From Arthrobacter sp. SLBN-83 (GTDB lineage: Bacteria; Actinomycetota; Actinomycetes; Actinomycetales; Micrococcaceae): a stretch of 64,000 bases of DNA. Positions 8,176-17,601 of the stretch are shown here, in pieces. The stretch covers positions 3,410,001 to 3,474,000 of the forward strand of contig NZ_VFMX01000001.1 of assembly GCF_006715285.1 (NCBI RefSeq), read 5' to 3'. How positions within the stretch are numbered: position 1 is the stretch's first letter; every line of letters starts with the position of its first letter. Below the pieces are notes generated by a model that saw only the letters and a program-made list of their open reading frames with translations, did not search any database and was not told where the DNA came from. The position numbers and the translations under genes were made by a program.

Positions 8176-9131
8176 TGCCTGAAGGCCATTCCGTCCGCAG
8201 GCTGGCCCGGCAGTTCGGTGACGTCTTCACCGGCGAGGCCCTGGCCGTTTCGAGCCCCCAGGGCAGGTTCAGCGGGGGAGCGGCGCTGCTGGACGGCCGC
8301 ACCATGCTTGCCGCCGAGGCGCACGGGAAGCACCTGTTTCTGCACTTCGACAACTCGCTGGTGCTGCACGTCCACCTGGGCCTTTACGGCGCCTGGAGTT
8401 TCGGCGGTGACAGCACCTTCAGCGGTGCCTCCAGCATCGGCGCGCCGCGGCGGGTAGGGGAGCAGGAAGCCTTTGGCGAGGCGGACGACGACGGCGCCGC
8501 ACCTTATGCGGGACCGCCGGCACCCGTCGGGGCCGTGCGCGTCCGGCTCGCCGGAAGCCACGGCTGGGCGGACCTTCGCGGTGCCACCACCTGCGAAACC
8601 ATCACCGCGGCGGAAGCGGACGCTGTGCTGGCCCGGCTGGGGCCTGATCCGTTGCGGAATCTGCGCGGGGACGCCGGCAGGTTCGCCGCGAACCTTCGGT
8701 CGCGTAGGACCCCGCTGGCGGCGCTGCTCATGGACCAGAAGGTGATTGCCGGCGTCGGGAACGTCTACCGCGCCGAAGTCCTCTTCCGCCGCCGCCTGGA
8801 CCCGTGGCTGCCCGGAAGTGCTTTGGCGGACGGCGATGCCCGCAAGCTCTGGCGGGACATCGTGGCCGTCATGACCGACGGCGTGGCGGACGGGCGGATC
8901 ATCACCACCCCGCCGAAGTATTGGACGCTCGATGGCACCACGGCTGCGAAGGCAGCTGCGGCGGGGGTGCCCGTTCCGGCAAAGAGCAGCAGCTTTCCGC
9001 ACCGCGACGACGTCCATTTCGTCTACAAGCGGCACGGACTGCCCTGCCGGGTGTGCCGCACCGTCGTGTTGATCGCGGAGTTGGCCGGGCGGAACCTCTA
9101 CTGGTGCCCGTTCTGCCAGCAGCCCCAGTAG
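8175..9131 (+). CDS. nei: Fpg/Nei-family DNA glycosylase/AP lyase
   Basis: 318 residues, GTG start. After removal of the initiator the protein begins Pro-Glu-Gly-His, the catalytic N-terminus of the family (Pro forms the Schiff base). Other family marks are a Lys-containing LDGRTMLAAEAHGKHLF segment, the H2TH region MDQKVIAGVGNVYRAEVLF, and a C-terminal zinc finger with Cys-x2-Cys, 16 residues, Cys-x2-Cys, ending in Gln. It excises oxidised bases in base-excision repair. Context (after rpiB, before tig) fits mycobacterial Nei1. A Gly/Asp/Glu/Ala-rich segment of about 45 residues sits between the GLYGAW strand and the next strand. Ends just before a terminator. Confidence 0.92.
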   Translation: MPEGHSVRRLARQFGDVFTGEALAVSSPQGRFSGGAALLDGRTMLAAEAHGKHLFLHFDNSLVLHVHLGLYGAWSFGGDSTFSGASSIGAPRRVGEQEAFGEADDDGAAPYAGPPAPVGAVRVRLAGSHGWADLRGATTCETITAAEADAVLARLGPDPLRNLRGDAGRFAANLRSRRTPLAALLMDQKVIAGVGNVYRAEVLFRRRLDPWLPGSALADGDARKLWRDIVAVMTDGVADGRIITTPPKYWTLDGTTAAKAAAAGVPVPAKSSSFPHRDDVHFVYKRHGLPCRVCRTVVLIAELAGRNLYWCPFCQQPQ

Positions 9132-9145
9132 TAGGAAGCAAAAAC

Positions 9146-9175
9146 AAAAAGGCCCCTCGACTGAGGGGCCTTTTT
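9146..9175. terminator. Bidirectional intrinsic terminator after nei
   Basis: Arms 9151-9158 and 9163-9170 form a GC-rich stem, extended by an A5 tract (9146-9150) pairing with a T5 tract (9171-9175), with a 4-nt loop. It has a U-tract in both orientations and serves nei from the left and the leftward tRNA-Gly from the right. Confidence 0.9.
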
Positions 9176-9181
9176 CTGTTC

Positions 9182-9255
9182 TGGAGGGGACGACGGGAAT
9201 CGAACCCGCGTAATCAGTTTGGAAGACTGAGGCTTTACCATTAAGCTACGTCCCC
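9182..9255 (-). tRNA. tRNA-Gly (anticodon TCC), CCA encoded
   Basis: Read on the minus strand, the acceptor GGGGACG (9255-9249) pairs with CGTCCCC (9192-9186). The anticodon stem TCAGT/ACTGA flanks loop CTTCCAA, giving anticodon TCC. The T-loop is TTCGATT. The discriminator T is followed by an encoded CCA (9184-9182). It reads GGA/GGG codons. Confidence 0.95.
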
Positions 9256-9386
9256 GAAGGAAGATCCGTTTTTCGCGGAAACTCCGGGCTGGCTGTTCAA
9301 GCCGGATACAACTAAACCTAATCCATGGCCTACGTGTCAAATGTGCAATCGCGACGCGTATCACCGTAGACTTGCCTGTGCACTTA

Positions 9387-9461
9387 CGGGGTGTAGCTCA
9401 GCTTGGCTAGAGCGCCTGCTTTGGGAGCAGGAAGTCGCAGGTTCAAATCCTGTCACCCCGA
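9387..9461 (+). tRNA. tRNA-Pro (anticodon TGG)
   Basis: Acceptor CGGGGTG (9387-9393) pairs with CACCCCG (9454-9460); discriminator A at 9461. Anticodon stem CCTGC/GCAGG encloses loop TTTGGGA, giving TGG. T-loop is TTCAAAT. No CCA is encoded (the next bases are CTC). It lies 76 bp upstream of tig, divergent from tRNA-Gly. Confidence 0.95.
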
Positions 9462-9537
9462 CTCTGCGGCCAGGACCAGTAGGCCTGGACACAATGCGTT
9501 GCAGAAACCCATCCCACAACCCAGGAGTACTTAGACC

Positions 9538-10929
9538 GTGAAGAGCGCTGTCGAGAACCTCACCCCCACGCGGGTCAAGCTCAATGTTGAGGTCCCCTTT
9601 GAGGAACTGAAGCCCAGCATCGACTCGGCCTACAAGACTGTTGCCTCGCAGATCCAGGTCCCCGGGTTCCGCAAGGGCAAGGTTCCCGCCAAGCTCATCG
9701 ACCAGCGCGTCGGCCGTGGCTACGTCCTGGAAACGGCCATCAACGAGGGCCTCAACGGCTGGTACCAGGCTGCCGTGCAGGAGTCCGGCATCCGCCCCCT
9801 GAGCCGTCCCGAGGTGGAAATCACCGAGGTGCCCGATCCCTCCGCAACCGACGGCGGCCTGAAGTTTGCCGCCGAGGTGGACGTCCGCCCCGAAATCGAA
9901 CTCCCGGATTACGCCGGCATCGAGGTCCAGGTTGCGGCTGCGGAATCATCCGAAGCCGACGTGGACAAGGCCCTTGACGAACTGCGCGGCCGCTTCGGCA
10001 CCCTGAAGTCCGTTGACCGTCCCGCTGTCGACGGTGACTTCCTCACCATCGACATCACCGCCACCATCGACGGCGAAGAGGTTGACTCCGCTGCCGGCCT
10101 GTCCTACCAGGTTGGCGCCGGGACCATGCTCGAGGGCATGGACGAAGCCGTCACCGGCCTCAGCGCCGATGAGGACGCCATCTTCGACACCACCCTGGTG
10201 GGCGGTGACCACGCCGGCGAAGCAGCCCAGGTCAAGGTAGTGGTCAAGGCCGTCAAGGAACGCGAACTGCCCGAGGCGAACGATGACTTCGCCCAGCTCG
10301 CCTCCGAGTTCGACACCCTTGCCGAGCTGCGTGAAGACCTCGCCAAGCAGGCGGCCGACTCCAAGATCGTGGAGCAGGGCGTTGAAGCCCGCGACAAGGT
10401 CCTGGACAAGCTGGTGGAACTCGTTGAGGTTCCCGTTCCGGATTCCGTCGTCGAAGAGCAGCTCGAAGCGCATTTCCAGGAGGGGAACGGCCACGGAGAC
10501 GGCGAGCACGACACCGAGGAGCACCGCGAAGAGGTCCGCGCTAACACGGCCCGCGCCTTCCAGAACGAAATCATCCTCGACGCCATCGCCGAAAAGGAAG
10601 AAGTCAACGTCAGCCAGAACGAGCTGATCGACTACATCGTCACCACGGCCAGCCAGTACGGCATGGACCCCAACCAGTTCGCGCAGATCATCGACCAGAG
10701 CGGCCAGGTGCCCATGATGGTGTCCGAGGTCCGCCGCCGCAAGGCACTGGCCGTCGTCCTGGGCCAGGCCACGGTGACCGACACCGAGGGCAAGGCAGTG
10801 GACCTGAGCGACTTCGTCCGCCCCGGCGGCGAGGAAGCTCCCGCAGCCGATGCTGAGTCGACCGAAGCTGACGCCGCTGAGACCGAGGTTGTCGAAGCCG
10901 AGGACGCCACGGCAGAGGCCAAGGCCTAG
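9538..10929 (+). CDS. tig: Trigger factor, ribosome-associated chaperone and peptidyl-prolyl isomerase
   Basis: 463 residues, GTG start. Domains are the N-terminal ribosome-binding domain with signature GFRKGKVP (about 43-50), a central FKBP-like isomerase domain (about 160-245, with DGDFLTIDI and [16 protein letters not shown]), and a C-terminal helical chaperone domain. The C-terminus ends in an acidic/Ala tail of about 35 residues rich in Glu, common in actinobacterial trigger factors. It binds nascent chains at the ribosome exit. It precedes clpP1-clpP2-clpX, the classical tig-clp neighbourhood, but a hairpin and about 200 bp separate it from clpP1. Confidence 0.96.
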   Translation: MKSAVENLTPTRVKLNVEVPFEELKPSIDSAYKTVASQIQVPGFRKGKVPAKLIDQRVGRGYVLETAINEGLNGWYQAAVQESGIRPLSRPEVEITEVPDPSATDGGLKFAAEVDVRPEIELPDYAGIEVQVAAAESSEADVDKALDELRGRFGTLKSVDRPAVDGDFLTIDITATIDGEEVDSAAGLSYQVGAGTMLEGMDEAVTGLSADEDAIFDTTLVGGDHAGEAAQVKVVVKAVKERELPEANDDFAQLASEFDTLAELREDLAKQAADSKIVEQGVEARDKVLDKLVELVEVPVPDSVVEEQLEAHFQEGNGHGDGEHDTEEHREEVRANTARAFQNEIILDAIAEKEEVNVSQNELIDYIVTTASQYGMDPNQFAQIIDQSGQVPMMVSEVRRRKALAVVLGQATVTDTEGKAVDLSDFVRPGGEEAPAADAESTEADAAETEVVEAEDATAEAKA

Positions 10930-10947
10930 TCCCCACCGACCCGCAGC

Positions 10948-10980
10948 ACGGCCCCTGGATCACTCCGATCCGGGGGCCGT
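10948..10980 (+). terminator. Hairpin after tig
   Basis: Arms 10948-10961 and 10967-10980 are nearly fully complementary around a short loop (one C/G slippage). A T-run is lacking, so this is either a weak terminator or an RNA-stabilising 3' structure. Confidence 0.6.
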
Positions 10981-11024
10981 TCGCGTTGAAGCTGTAACAA
11001 CGCACCGCGGATTCGACGATCGTG

Positions 11025-11038
11025 CGCCGTCAGCGAAC
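11025..11038 (+). promoter_or_regulatory. Possible ClgR-type operator upstream of clpP1
   Basis: The site reads CGCC-GTCA-GCGAAC, close to the CGCY-N4-GCG core reported for ClgR, the activator of clp genes in corynebacteria, streptomycetes and mycobacteria. A similar partial copy (CCGTCAG...CGAAC) lies at 11041-11056, so the two form imperfect direct repeats about 70-110 bp before clpP1. It was assigned from memory of the motif. Confidence 0.35.
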
Positions 11039-11134
11039 AGCCGTCAGTGCGCGAACAAAACACCGGCGAAACCGGTTAGTGTCCAAGTAGTGATTTTCAG
11101 TGATGTCACCGTCACCAGTGAGAGGTAAGTAAAC

Positions 11135-11785
11135 ATGTCACAGCACTCAGAGGCCCCCCGGATGGCGACCGTCGATCCTGCAGCCCAGGACAACTACATT
11201 TACAACCGCCTTCTCAAGGAGCGGATCATCTGGCTGGGCTCGGAGGTGCGTGACGACAACGCCAACGCGATCTGCTCGCAGCTGCTCCTGCTCTCGGCCG
11301 AGAACCCGGAAAAGGACATCTACCTCTACATCAACTCGCCCGGCGGCTCCGTCACGGCAGGCATGGCCATCTACGACACCATGCAGTTCATCCCCAACGA
11401 CGTCGTCACCGTCGCCACCGGCCTTGCCGCTTCCATGGGCCAGTTCCTGCTCTCGTCGGGCACCAAGGGCAAGCGCTACGCCACCCCCAACGCCCGCGTG
11501 CTGATGCACCAGCCCTCCGGCGGCATCGGCGGTACCGCCTCCGACATCAAGATCCAGGCCGAACTCATCCTGCACATGAAGAAGGTCATGGCGGAACTGA
11601 CCGCTGAACAGACCGGCCAGACCGTGGAAACCATCCTCAAGGACAACGACCGCGACAAGTGGTTCACTGCCACAGAGGCCCTTGAATATGGTTTCTTCGA
11701 CAAGATCGCCGCGCACGCCGGCTCCGTGTCAGGCGGCGGTGGAACGTCCAACGGTTCCTCCGGCGAATCCGACTCCCAGAGCTAA
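11135..11785 (+). CDS. clpP1: ATP-dependent Clp protease proteolytic subunit, ClpP1 type
   Basis: 216 residues. The catalytic triad is Ser100 (GLAASMGQ), His125 (LMHQPSGG) and Asp174 (DNDRDKW). The sequence resembles actinobacterial ClpP1 ([16 protein letters not shown]..., [19 protein letters not shown]). It forms mixed ClpP1/ClpP2 tetradecamers that degrade substrates fed by ClpX or ClpC. The C-terminus has a Gly/Ser-rich tail of about 20 residues that is longer than usual. It is followed after 37 bp by clpP2, clearly one operon. Confidence 0.95.
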   Translation: MSQHSEAPRMATVDPAAQDNYIYNRLLKERIIWLGSEVRDDNANAICSQLLLLSAENPEKDIYLYINSPGGSVTAGMAIYDTMQFIPNDVVTVATGLAASMGQFLLSSGTKGKRYATPNARVLMHQPSGGIGGTASDIKIQAELILHMKKVMAELTAEQTGQTVETILKDNDRDKWFTATEALEYGFFDKIAAHAGSVSGGGGTSNGSSGESDSQS

Positions 11786-11822
11786 CCGGCATCCAGAACC
11801 CCTTCGATCAGGAGCAAACACA

Positions 11823-12482
11823 ATGAACTACAACTTCGGGTGGTCAGCCGGCAATCTTCCGTCCAGCCGCTACGTACTGCCGCAGTTCGAGGAACGCACC
11901 CCCTACGGCTTCAAGCGCCAGGACCCGTACACCAAGCTCTTCGAGGACCGCATCATCTTCCTCGGCGTGCAGGTGGACGACGCTTCCGCTGACGACATCA
12001 TGGCGCAGCTGCTGGTCCTGGAGTCCACGGACCCGGACCGCGACATCACCATCTACATCAACTCGCCGGGTGGCTCCTTCACGGCCATGACGGCCATCTA
12101 CGACACCATGCAGTACATCCGCCCCGAGATCCAGACCGTTTGCCTGGGCCAGGCGGCCAGCGCGGCTGCAGTCCTGCTGGCGGCTGGTACCCCCGGCAAG
12201 CGGCTTGCCCTGCCCAACGCCCGCGTCCTGATCCACCAGCCGGCACTGTCCGGCGGCCAGGGCGGCCAGGCCTCCGACCTGGAGATCCAGGCGGCAGAGG
12301 TCATGCGCATGCGCTCCTGGCTTGAGGACACCTTGGCGCAGCACTCCGGCCGCACGTCGGAGCAGGTCAACAACGACATCGAGCGCGACAAAATCCTCAC
12401 CGCGGATGAGGCCCAGGCATACGGCCTCATCGACCAGGTGCTTGATTCACGCAAGATCAAGCCTCAGGCAATCACGAGGTAG
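11823..12482 (+). CDS. clpP2: ATP-dependent Clp protease proteolytic subunit, ClpP2 type
   Basis: 219 residues from the ATG at 11823, with AGGAG 8 nt upstream. The catalytic triad is Ser113 ([13 protein letters not shown]), His138 ([11 protein letters not shown]) and Asp189 (NDIERDKIL). [33 protein letters not shown] at the N-terminus is the ClpP2 hallmark of actinobacteria. It is the partner of ClpP1 in the hetero-oligomer and carries the ClpX/ClpC docking face in the mycobacterial complex. A longer in-frame start inside clpP1 was rejected. A strong terminator follows. Confidence 0.95.
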   Translation: MNYNFGWSAGNLPSSRYVLPQFEERTPYGFKRQDPYTKLFEDRIIFLGVQVDDASADDIMAQLLVLESTDPDRDITIYINSPGGSFTAMTAIYDTMQYIRPEIQTVCLGQAASAAAVLLAAGTPGKRLALPNARVLIHQPALSGGQGGQASDLEIQAAEVMRMRSWLEDTLAQHSGRTSEQVNNDIERDKILTADEAQAYGLIDQVLDSRKIKPQAITR

Positions 12483-12493
12483 CAGTACGGAAA

Positions 12494-12532
12494 GCCGGTG
12501 CGGCCCAGTTCATTTGGCCGCACCGGCCTTTT
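12494..12532 (+). terminator. Intrinsic terminator after clpP2
   Basis: Arms 12494-12505 and 12516-12527 form a 12-bp GC-rich stem around a 10-nt loop, followed by CTTTTCTTT. It separates clpP1P2 from clpX, so clpX probably has its own promoter in the 174-bp gap; a TAGAGT -10-like hexamer lies at 12561-12566. Confidence 0.85.
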
Positions 12533-12656
12533 CTTTCCACCCTTGGGGCCGAATGTGACCTAGAGTGGATGGTGTCACAATCCGGTCCGCGCTGGTCCGG
12601 AAGATTTCAGCAACGGTGCAGGGCTGCCTGGCAGCGGGATACTAAGGGGTTCACAT

Positions 12657-13937
12657 ATGGCTCGGATTGGCGAGAGCACGGATCTGCTGAAGTGCTCTTT
12701 CTGTGGAAAGAGCCAGAAGCAGGTGCGCAAGCTCATTGCCGGGCCCGGTGTTTACATCTGCGATGAATGCATCGAGTTGTGCAACGAAATCATCGAAGAG
12801 GAGCTGGCGGAGGTCGCCGACCTCGGCAGCTTCGAATTGCCCAAGCCCCGTGAAATCTTTGACTTCCTCCAGGAATACGTCATCGGCCAGGAGCCTGCCA
12901 AGCGCTCCCTCGCCGTCGCGGTTTATAACCACTACAAACGAATCCAGGCAGGCCATGCGCCAAAGTCCGGGAGCCTGGGGGAGGGCGGGCATCACGACGA
13001 CGTCGAAATCGCCAAGTCCAACATCCTCCTCATCGGCCCCACCGGGTGCGGCAAGACCTACCTCGCCCAGACCCTTGCCCGGCGCCTGAACGTTCCGTTC
13101 GCGGTGGCGGACGCCACCGCCCTCACCGAGGCCGGCTACGTGGGTGAGGACGTGGAGAACATCCTCCTCAAACTCATCCAGGCCGCGGACTACGACGTCA
13201 AGAAGGCCGAACAGGGCATCATCTACATCGACGAGATCGACAAGATCTCGCGCAAGAGCGAGAACCCCTCCATCACCCGTGACGTCTCCGGCGAGGGTGT
13301 GCAGCAGGCGCTCCTAAAGATCCTGGAGGGCACCGTGGCCTCCGTCCCGCCGCAGGGCGGACGCAAGCACCCGCACCAGGAATTCATCCAGATCGACACC
13401 ACGAACGTCCTGTTCATTGTCGCCGGCGCCTTCGCAGGCCTGGAGGAAATCATCGGGTCCCGCTCCGGCCGCAAGGGCATCGGTTTCGGTGCCCCGCTCA
13501 ACGAGGCCAGCAAGAAGGTGGACTCCTACGGCGAGGTCATGCCGGAGGACCTGCTGAAATTCGGGCTGATCCCCGAATTCATCGGCAGGCTCCCCGTGAT
13601 CACCACGGTGTCCAACCTGGACCGGGACGCCCTGATCCAAATCCTTTCCACCCCCAAGAACGCCTTGGTGAAGCAGTACCAGAAGATGTTCCAGATCGAC
13701 GGCGTGGAACTGGTCTTTGATGACACCGCCCTGGAAGCCATCGCCGACCAGGCACTGGAGCGCGGCACCGGTGCCCGCGGCCTCCGAGCCATTCTCGAAG
13801 AGGTCCTGCTTCCTGTGATGTTCGATCTTCCCAGCCGCGAGGACGTTGCCAGCGTAGTCATCACCGAAGACGTGGTCCTGCGGGGAGCCGAACCCACCAT
13901 GATTCCGCACGTGGCCAAGCGCCGTAAGTCTGCCTGA
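12657..13937 (+). CDS. clpX: ATP-dependent Clp protease ATP-binding subunit ClpX
   Basis: 426 residues. N-terminal zinc-binding domain with Cys13, Cys16, Cys35 and Cys38 (CSFC...CDEC). Walker A is GPTGCGKT (127-134), and Walker B is [10 protein letters not shown]. The AAA+ module includes the GYVGEDVE pore-1 loop, the [19 protein letters not shown] segment typical of ClpX, and an RGARGLR-type sensor-2 region ([16 protein letters not shown]). It unfolds tagged or native substrates and passes them to ClpP1P2. The gap to the next gene is 14 bp, so that gene is probably in the same transcript. Confidence 0.96.
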   Translation: MARIGESTDLLKCSFCGKSQKQVRKLIAGPGVYICDECIELCNEIIEEELAEVADLGSFELPKPREIFDFLQEYVIGQEPAKRSLAVAVYNHYKRIQAGHAPKSGSLGEGGHHDDVEIAKSNILLIGPTGCGKTYLAQTLARRLNVPFAVADATALTEAGYVGEDVENILLKLIQAADYDVKKAEQGIIYIDEIDKISRKSENPSITRDVSGEGVQQALLKILEGTVASVPPQGGRKHPHQEFIQIDTTNVLFIVAGAFAGLEEIIGSRSGRKGIGFGAPLNEASKKVDSYGEVMPEDLLKFGLIPEFIGRLPVITTVSNLDRDALIQILSTPKNALVKQYQKMFQIDGVELVFDDTALEAIADQALERGTGARGLRAILEEVLLPVMFDLPSREDVASVVITEDVVLRGAEPTMIPHVAKRRKSA

Positions 13938-13951
13938 CCGAGAGGACCTTC

Positions 13952-14566
13952 GTGACTTCACCTGCCAAGAACAAAGCCGATTTCTGGTTCGACCCCCTGT
14001 GCCCGTTCGCCTGGGTCACCTCCCGCTGGATCGGCGAGGTGGAAAGCGTCCGCGACATCGAGACCGAGTGGCACGTGATGAGCCTTGCCGTCCTGAATGA
14101 GGGACGCGACCTGGACCCCGGTTACCGCGAGTCCATGGACAACGCCTGGGGCATGGTCCGGGTGATCATCGCCGCCAGGGAAGAGCAGGGGCCGCAGTTC
14201 ATCAAGCCGCTCTATGATGCCATGGGCAACCTGATCCACAACCAGGGTATGAAGGACCGCTCCGCGGTCATCACCAAGGCGCTTGCTGAATGCGGCCTTC
14301 CGGCCTCGCTGGCTGATGCCGCCAACACCGATGCCTACGACCAGCAGTTGCGGGCCAGCCACGAGGAAGGCATTTCGCTCGTGGGCCAGGATGTCGGCAC
14401 CCCTGTGGTTGCCTTCAATGGAACCGCCTTTTTTGGTCCCGTCCTGACCCGCATTCCGCGGGGCGAGGAAGCCGGGCGCATCTGGGATGCCACCACGACG
14501 ATCGCCGGTTACCCGCACTTCTTCGAGCTGAAGCGCAGCCGCACCGAAAGCCCCGAATTCGACTGA
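13952..14566 (+). CDS. DsbA-family (thioredoxin-fold) oxidoreductase, relative of mycothiol-dependent Rv2466c, with a one-cysteine active site
   Basis: 204 residues, GTG start. The N-terminus KADFWFDPLCPFAWVTSRW and later segments HVMSLAVLNE, AMGNLIHNQG, VGTPVVAFNGTAFFGPVLTRIPRGEEAG and PHFFELKR closely follow the mycobacterial Rv2466c protein, known as a mycothiol-dependent reductase. In that protein the site is Cys-Pro-Trp-Cys; here it is Cys17-Pro-Phe-Ala20, so the second (resolving) cysteine is missing. A monothiol glutaredoxin-like mechanism using mycothiol is an inference. It is cytosolic, with no signal peptide, and follows clpX by 14 bp. Confidence 0.85.
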   Translation: MTSPAKNKADFWFDPLCPFAWVTSRWIGEVESVRDIETEWHVMSLAVLNEGRDLDPGYRESMDNAWGMVRVIIAAREEQGPQFIKPLYDAMGNLIHNQGMKDRSAVITKALAECGLPASLADAANTDAYDQQLRASHEEGISLVGQDVGTPVVAFNGTAFFGPVLTRIPRGEEAGRIWDATTTIAGYPHFFELKRSRTESPEFD

Positions 14567-14600
14567 CCGGCGGACGCCCGGCCACCAAAACCGGAAAGCC

Positions 14601-14646
14601 AAGGGCCCCGGGAAAACTACCAAAATGTAGTTTTCCCGGGGCCCTT
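14601..14646. terminator. 20-bp-stem terminator after the DsbA-like gene
   Basis: Arms 14601-14620 and 14627-14646 are perfectly complementary around a 6-nt loop. They include A4 and T4 tracts inside the stem and can fold on both strands. Confidence 0.8.
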
Positions 14647-14906
14647 GCACGTGGTCCTGGGCGGGAGAACAATTGTTCTTACCACTTCGAAAGAAGGGGA
14701 CGCAGGAGCCAAAGATTCAGTGATATGTAGTTGACGCAGCCATCGGCAAAGTTGCTGCAAGCTACCAGTGACGGGGTAGTAAGACCTGAAGATCAGCGGA
14801 TCCTGCCAGACCATCAGAGCACGTCACCGGATGGCCGAAACAGTCGAAGCCCCACCAACGGCAAAACGCTGATGGGGCTTCCCCTGTGTCCGGAAACCTT
14901 CGAGTG
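14647..14906. other. Intergenic stretch between convergent genes
   Basis: No gene is supported here. It contains a perfect 14-bp palindrome AGAACAATTGTTCT at 14666-14679 and, next to valS, the terminator listed separately. The short open frames have no ribosome site or recognisable product. Confidence 0.6.
14846..14881 (-). terminator. Terminator hairpin downstream of valS
   Basis: Arms 14846-14854 and 14873-14881 pair perfectly (9 bp) around an 18-nt loop, 26 bp after the valS stop on the minus strand. The T-content after the stem is modest. Confidence 0.55.
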
Positions 14907-17528
14907 TCAGGCCTTGGCAGGCTCGTCGCTCGGTGCAAGGGCAACGTCGGTCACTGCAAGGTCGCCGTCACCCACCGCCAAAGTGATCTCACGGGCGTTT
15001 GACGCCGCTTGCAAGTCAGCCAGCCCGGCCTGCAGCTGTGCCGTCAGCGCCTCAGGGGCGGTGATGGTTGCGGACAGCACTTCGGTGCGCTGCTTGACCT
15101 TGGCCTCCGACTTAGCCTTGCGGACGCCGCTTAGGGCCACGCCAACGGTTGCCAGCATGGTGGTGTCCCCGCCGGGGATCTCCAGCGCAGCCGGCCATTC
15201 GGCGCGGTGCACGGATCCGTTGCGCCACCAGCTCCACACTTCCTCCGTGGCGAACGGGAGGAACGGGGCGAAGAGCCGCAGCAGGGTGTCCAGGGTGGTG
15301 GCCAAGGCAGCCAGCACGGATGCCTGCTCCGCTTCGCCGGCGGCGCCGTAGGCGCGGTCCTTGATCAGCTCCACGTAGTCGTCCGTGAATTGCCAGAAGA
15401 AGGTCTCCGTCAGCTGCAGGGCGCGTGCGTAGTCGTAGTTGTCGAACGCCTTGGTGGACTGTGCCACGACGTCGGCCAGCTGGGCCAGCAGTGCCCGGTC
15501 CAGGGGATTGGTAAGGACGCCGAGGTCCTGGGTGAGCACGGAGTTTTCCGTGGCGCCGAGGTTCAGCACGAACTTGGAGGCGTTCAGCAGCTTGATGGCC
15601 AAGCGGCGGCCAATCTTCATCTGCGCGATCTCATAAGCGGTGTCCGCGCCCAGCCGAGCGGAGGCAGCCCAATAGCGGACCGCATCCGAACCGTACTCGT
15701 TCAGGACATCGGTGGGCACCACCACGTTGCCCTTGGACTTGGACATCTTCTTGCGGTCCGGGTCCAGGATCCAGCCGGAGATGGCCGCGTGCTTCCAGGG
15801 CGCGCACTTCTGGAGTGCGTCGCCGCGGACCACGGAGGAGAACAGCCAGGTGCGGATGATGTCGTGGCCTTGGGGGCGGAGATCGAACGGGAAGACCTTG
15901 GCGAACAGGTCCTCGTCCCGGCTCCAGCCGCCTACGATCTGCGGGGTCAGGGATGATGTGGCCCACGTGTCCAGGACGTCCGCGTCGCCCGTGAAGCCGT
16001 TGGGCTGGTCGCGCTGTGCCTCGTCGAAGCCGGGGGCGGCATCGGCCGCGGGGTCAACCGGCAGCAACTCGTCGGGGGGCAGGATGGGGTTGTCGTAGTC
16101 AGGGTTGCCCTGGGCATCTAGCGGGTACCAGACCGGGATGGGCACGCCGAAGAACCGCTGGCGGGAAACCAGCCAGTCACCGTTCAGGCCGGCGATCCAG
16201 TTCTCGTAGCGGGAGCGCATGAAGGACGGGTGGAAGTCGATCTCCTTGCCCCGGCCGATGAGGCGTTCGCGGCGGTCCTCGTCGCGGCCGCCGTTGCGGA
16301 TGTACCACTGGCGGGACGTAACCACTTCCAGGGGCTTGTCGCCCTTCTCGAAGAAGTTCACGGGGTGGGTGATTTTCTTCGGTTCGCCGTCCAGCAGGTC
16401 CGCTTCCTTGAGCAGTTCCACCACGGCTTCCTTGGCAGAGAAGGCAGTCTTGCCGGCGATGGCCGCGTACGCCTGCTTGCCGGCTTCGCTGGTGATCCAG
16501 TCCGGGGTTTCGGCGATGATGCGGCCGTCACGGCCCATGATGGGGCGGGTGGGAAGCTGCAGCTCACGCCACCAGGTGACGTCGGTCAGGTCGCCGAAGG
16601 TGCACACCATGGCAATGCCGGACCCCTTGTCCGCCTTGGCCAGCGGGTGGGCCTTGACCTCGAGCTCTACGCCGAAGAGCGGGGACTTCACCGTCTTGCC
16701 GAACAGCGGCTGGTAACGCTCGTCGTCGGGGTTTGCCACGAGCGCTGCACAGGCTGCCAGCAGCTCCGGGCGGGTGGTTTCGATGAAGACCTTGTCGCCG
16801 TCTTCGGTGAAGAAGGGGTAGCGGTAGTAGGCGCCGGGGACGTCGCGGTCCTCCAGTTCGGCCTGGGCGACGGCGGTGCGGAAGGTGACATCCCACAACG
16901 TGGGCGCTTCGGCCATGTAGGCGTCGCCGGCGGCCAGGTTGGCCAGGAAGGCGCGCTGGGACACTGCCCGGGAGGTGTCATCGATGGTGCGGTAGGTGAG
17001 GTCCCAGTCCACGGAGAGGCCCAGGGTCTGGAACAGGTTTTCGAAGACTTTCTCGTCCTCGACGGCCAGTTCCTCGCACAGTTCAATGAAGTTTTGGCGT
17101 GACACAACGTCGAAGTCGCGCTGGTTCTTCGCGGGCTGCGCCGGCGGCCGGTAGTCGGCGTTGTAGGGGATGGCGGGATCGCAGCGGACGCCGTAGTAGT
17201 TCTGGACACGTCGTTCGGTGGGCAGGCCGTTGTCGTCCCAGCCCATCGGGTAGAAGACGTTCTTGCCGGTCATGCGCATGTAGCGGGCCTGGACGTCCGT
17301 CTGGGTGAAGGAGAACATGTGCCCCACATGCAGGGATCCCGACGCGGTGGGCGGGGGAGTGTCGATCGAGTAGACCTGCTCCCGGGTGGTGTCGGGGTTG
17401 AACTTGTAGGTTCCCTCGGCAAGCCAGCGCTGGGTGAGCGCCGTTTCGAGGCCTTCGAGGGCCGGCTTGTCCGGAACGTTGATGGGGGCGGTGGTGGGCG
17501 TGTCTGTACCCTGAGTGTCTTCAGCCAT
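14907..17528 (-). CDS. valS: Valyl-tRNA synthetase
   Basis: 873 residues, class I synthetase. The HIGH motif is HVGH at 67-70 (TASGSLHVGHMFSF), and the KMSKS loop lies at about 594-598 (DRKKMSKSKGNV). The CP1 editing domain lies between them. The anticodon-binding domain is C-terminal, followed by a coiled-coil-like tail (TEVLSATITAPEALTAQLQ). PMGWDDNGLPTERRVQNYYGV marks the ValS branch found in actinobacteria. It charges tRNA-Val and edits threonine. Leftward and monocistronic, with the divergent DUF488 gene 73 bp away. No T-box was seen upstream. Confidence 0.96.
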   Translation of the reverse strand: MAEDTQGTDTPTTAPINVPDKPALEGLETALTQRWLAEGTYKFNPDTTREQVYSIDTPPPTASGSLHVGHMFSFTQTDVQARYMRMTGKNVFYPMGWDDNGLPTERRVQNYYGVRCDPAIPYNADYRPPAQPAKNQRDFDVVSRQNFIELCEELAVEDEKVFENLFQTLGLSVDWDLTYRTIDDTSRAVSQRAFLANLAAGDAYMAEAPTLWDVTFRTAVAQAELEDRDVPGAYYRYPFFTEDGDKVFIETTRPELLAACAALVANPDDERYQPLFGKTVKSPLFGVELEVKAHPLAKADKGSGIAMVCTFGDLTDVTWWRELQLPTRPIMGRDGRIIAETPDWITSEAGKQAYAAIAGKTAFSAKEAVVELLKEADLLDGEPKKITHPVNFFEKGDKPLEVVTSRQWYIRNGGRDEDRRERLIGRGKEIDFHPSFMRSRYENWIAGLNGDWLVSRQRFFGVPIPVWYPLDAQGNPDYDNPILPPDELLPVDPAADAAPGFDEAQRDQPNGFTGDADVLDTWATSSLTPQIVGGWSRDEDLFAKVFPFDLRPQGHDIIRTWLFSSVVRGDALQKCAPWKHAAISGWILDPDRKKMSKSKGNVVVPTDVLNEYGSDAVRYWAASARLGADTAYEIAQMKIGRRLAIKLLNASKFVLNLGATENSVLTQDLGVLTNPLDRALLAQLADVVAQSTKAFDNYDYARALQLTETFFWQFTDDYVELIKDRAYGAAGEAEQASVLAALATTLDTLLRLFAPFLPFATEEVWSWWRNGSVHRAEWPAALEIPGGDTTMLATVGVALSGVRKAKSEAKVKQRTEVLSATITAPEALTAQLQAGLADLQAASNAREITLAVGDGDLAVTDVALAPSDEPAKA

Positions 17529-17601
17529 TGGGCAATTCTTTCATGCCGGCTTGCATCCCACCCAACCCGTCCGGCCCCGACGGCGCGCGGGCGCGGGTAG
17601 C

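Noticed and set aside
14666..14679. Palindrome AGAACAATTGTTCT as an operator
   Set aside because: It lies between two gene ends rather than near a promoter, so a regulatory role is not supported.
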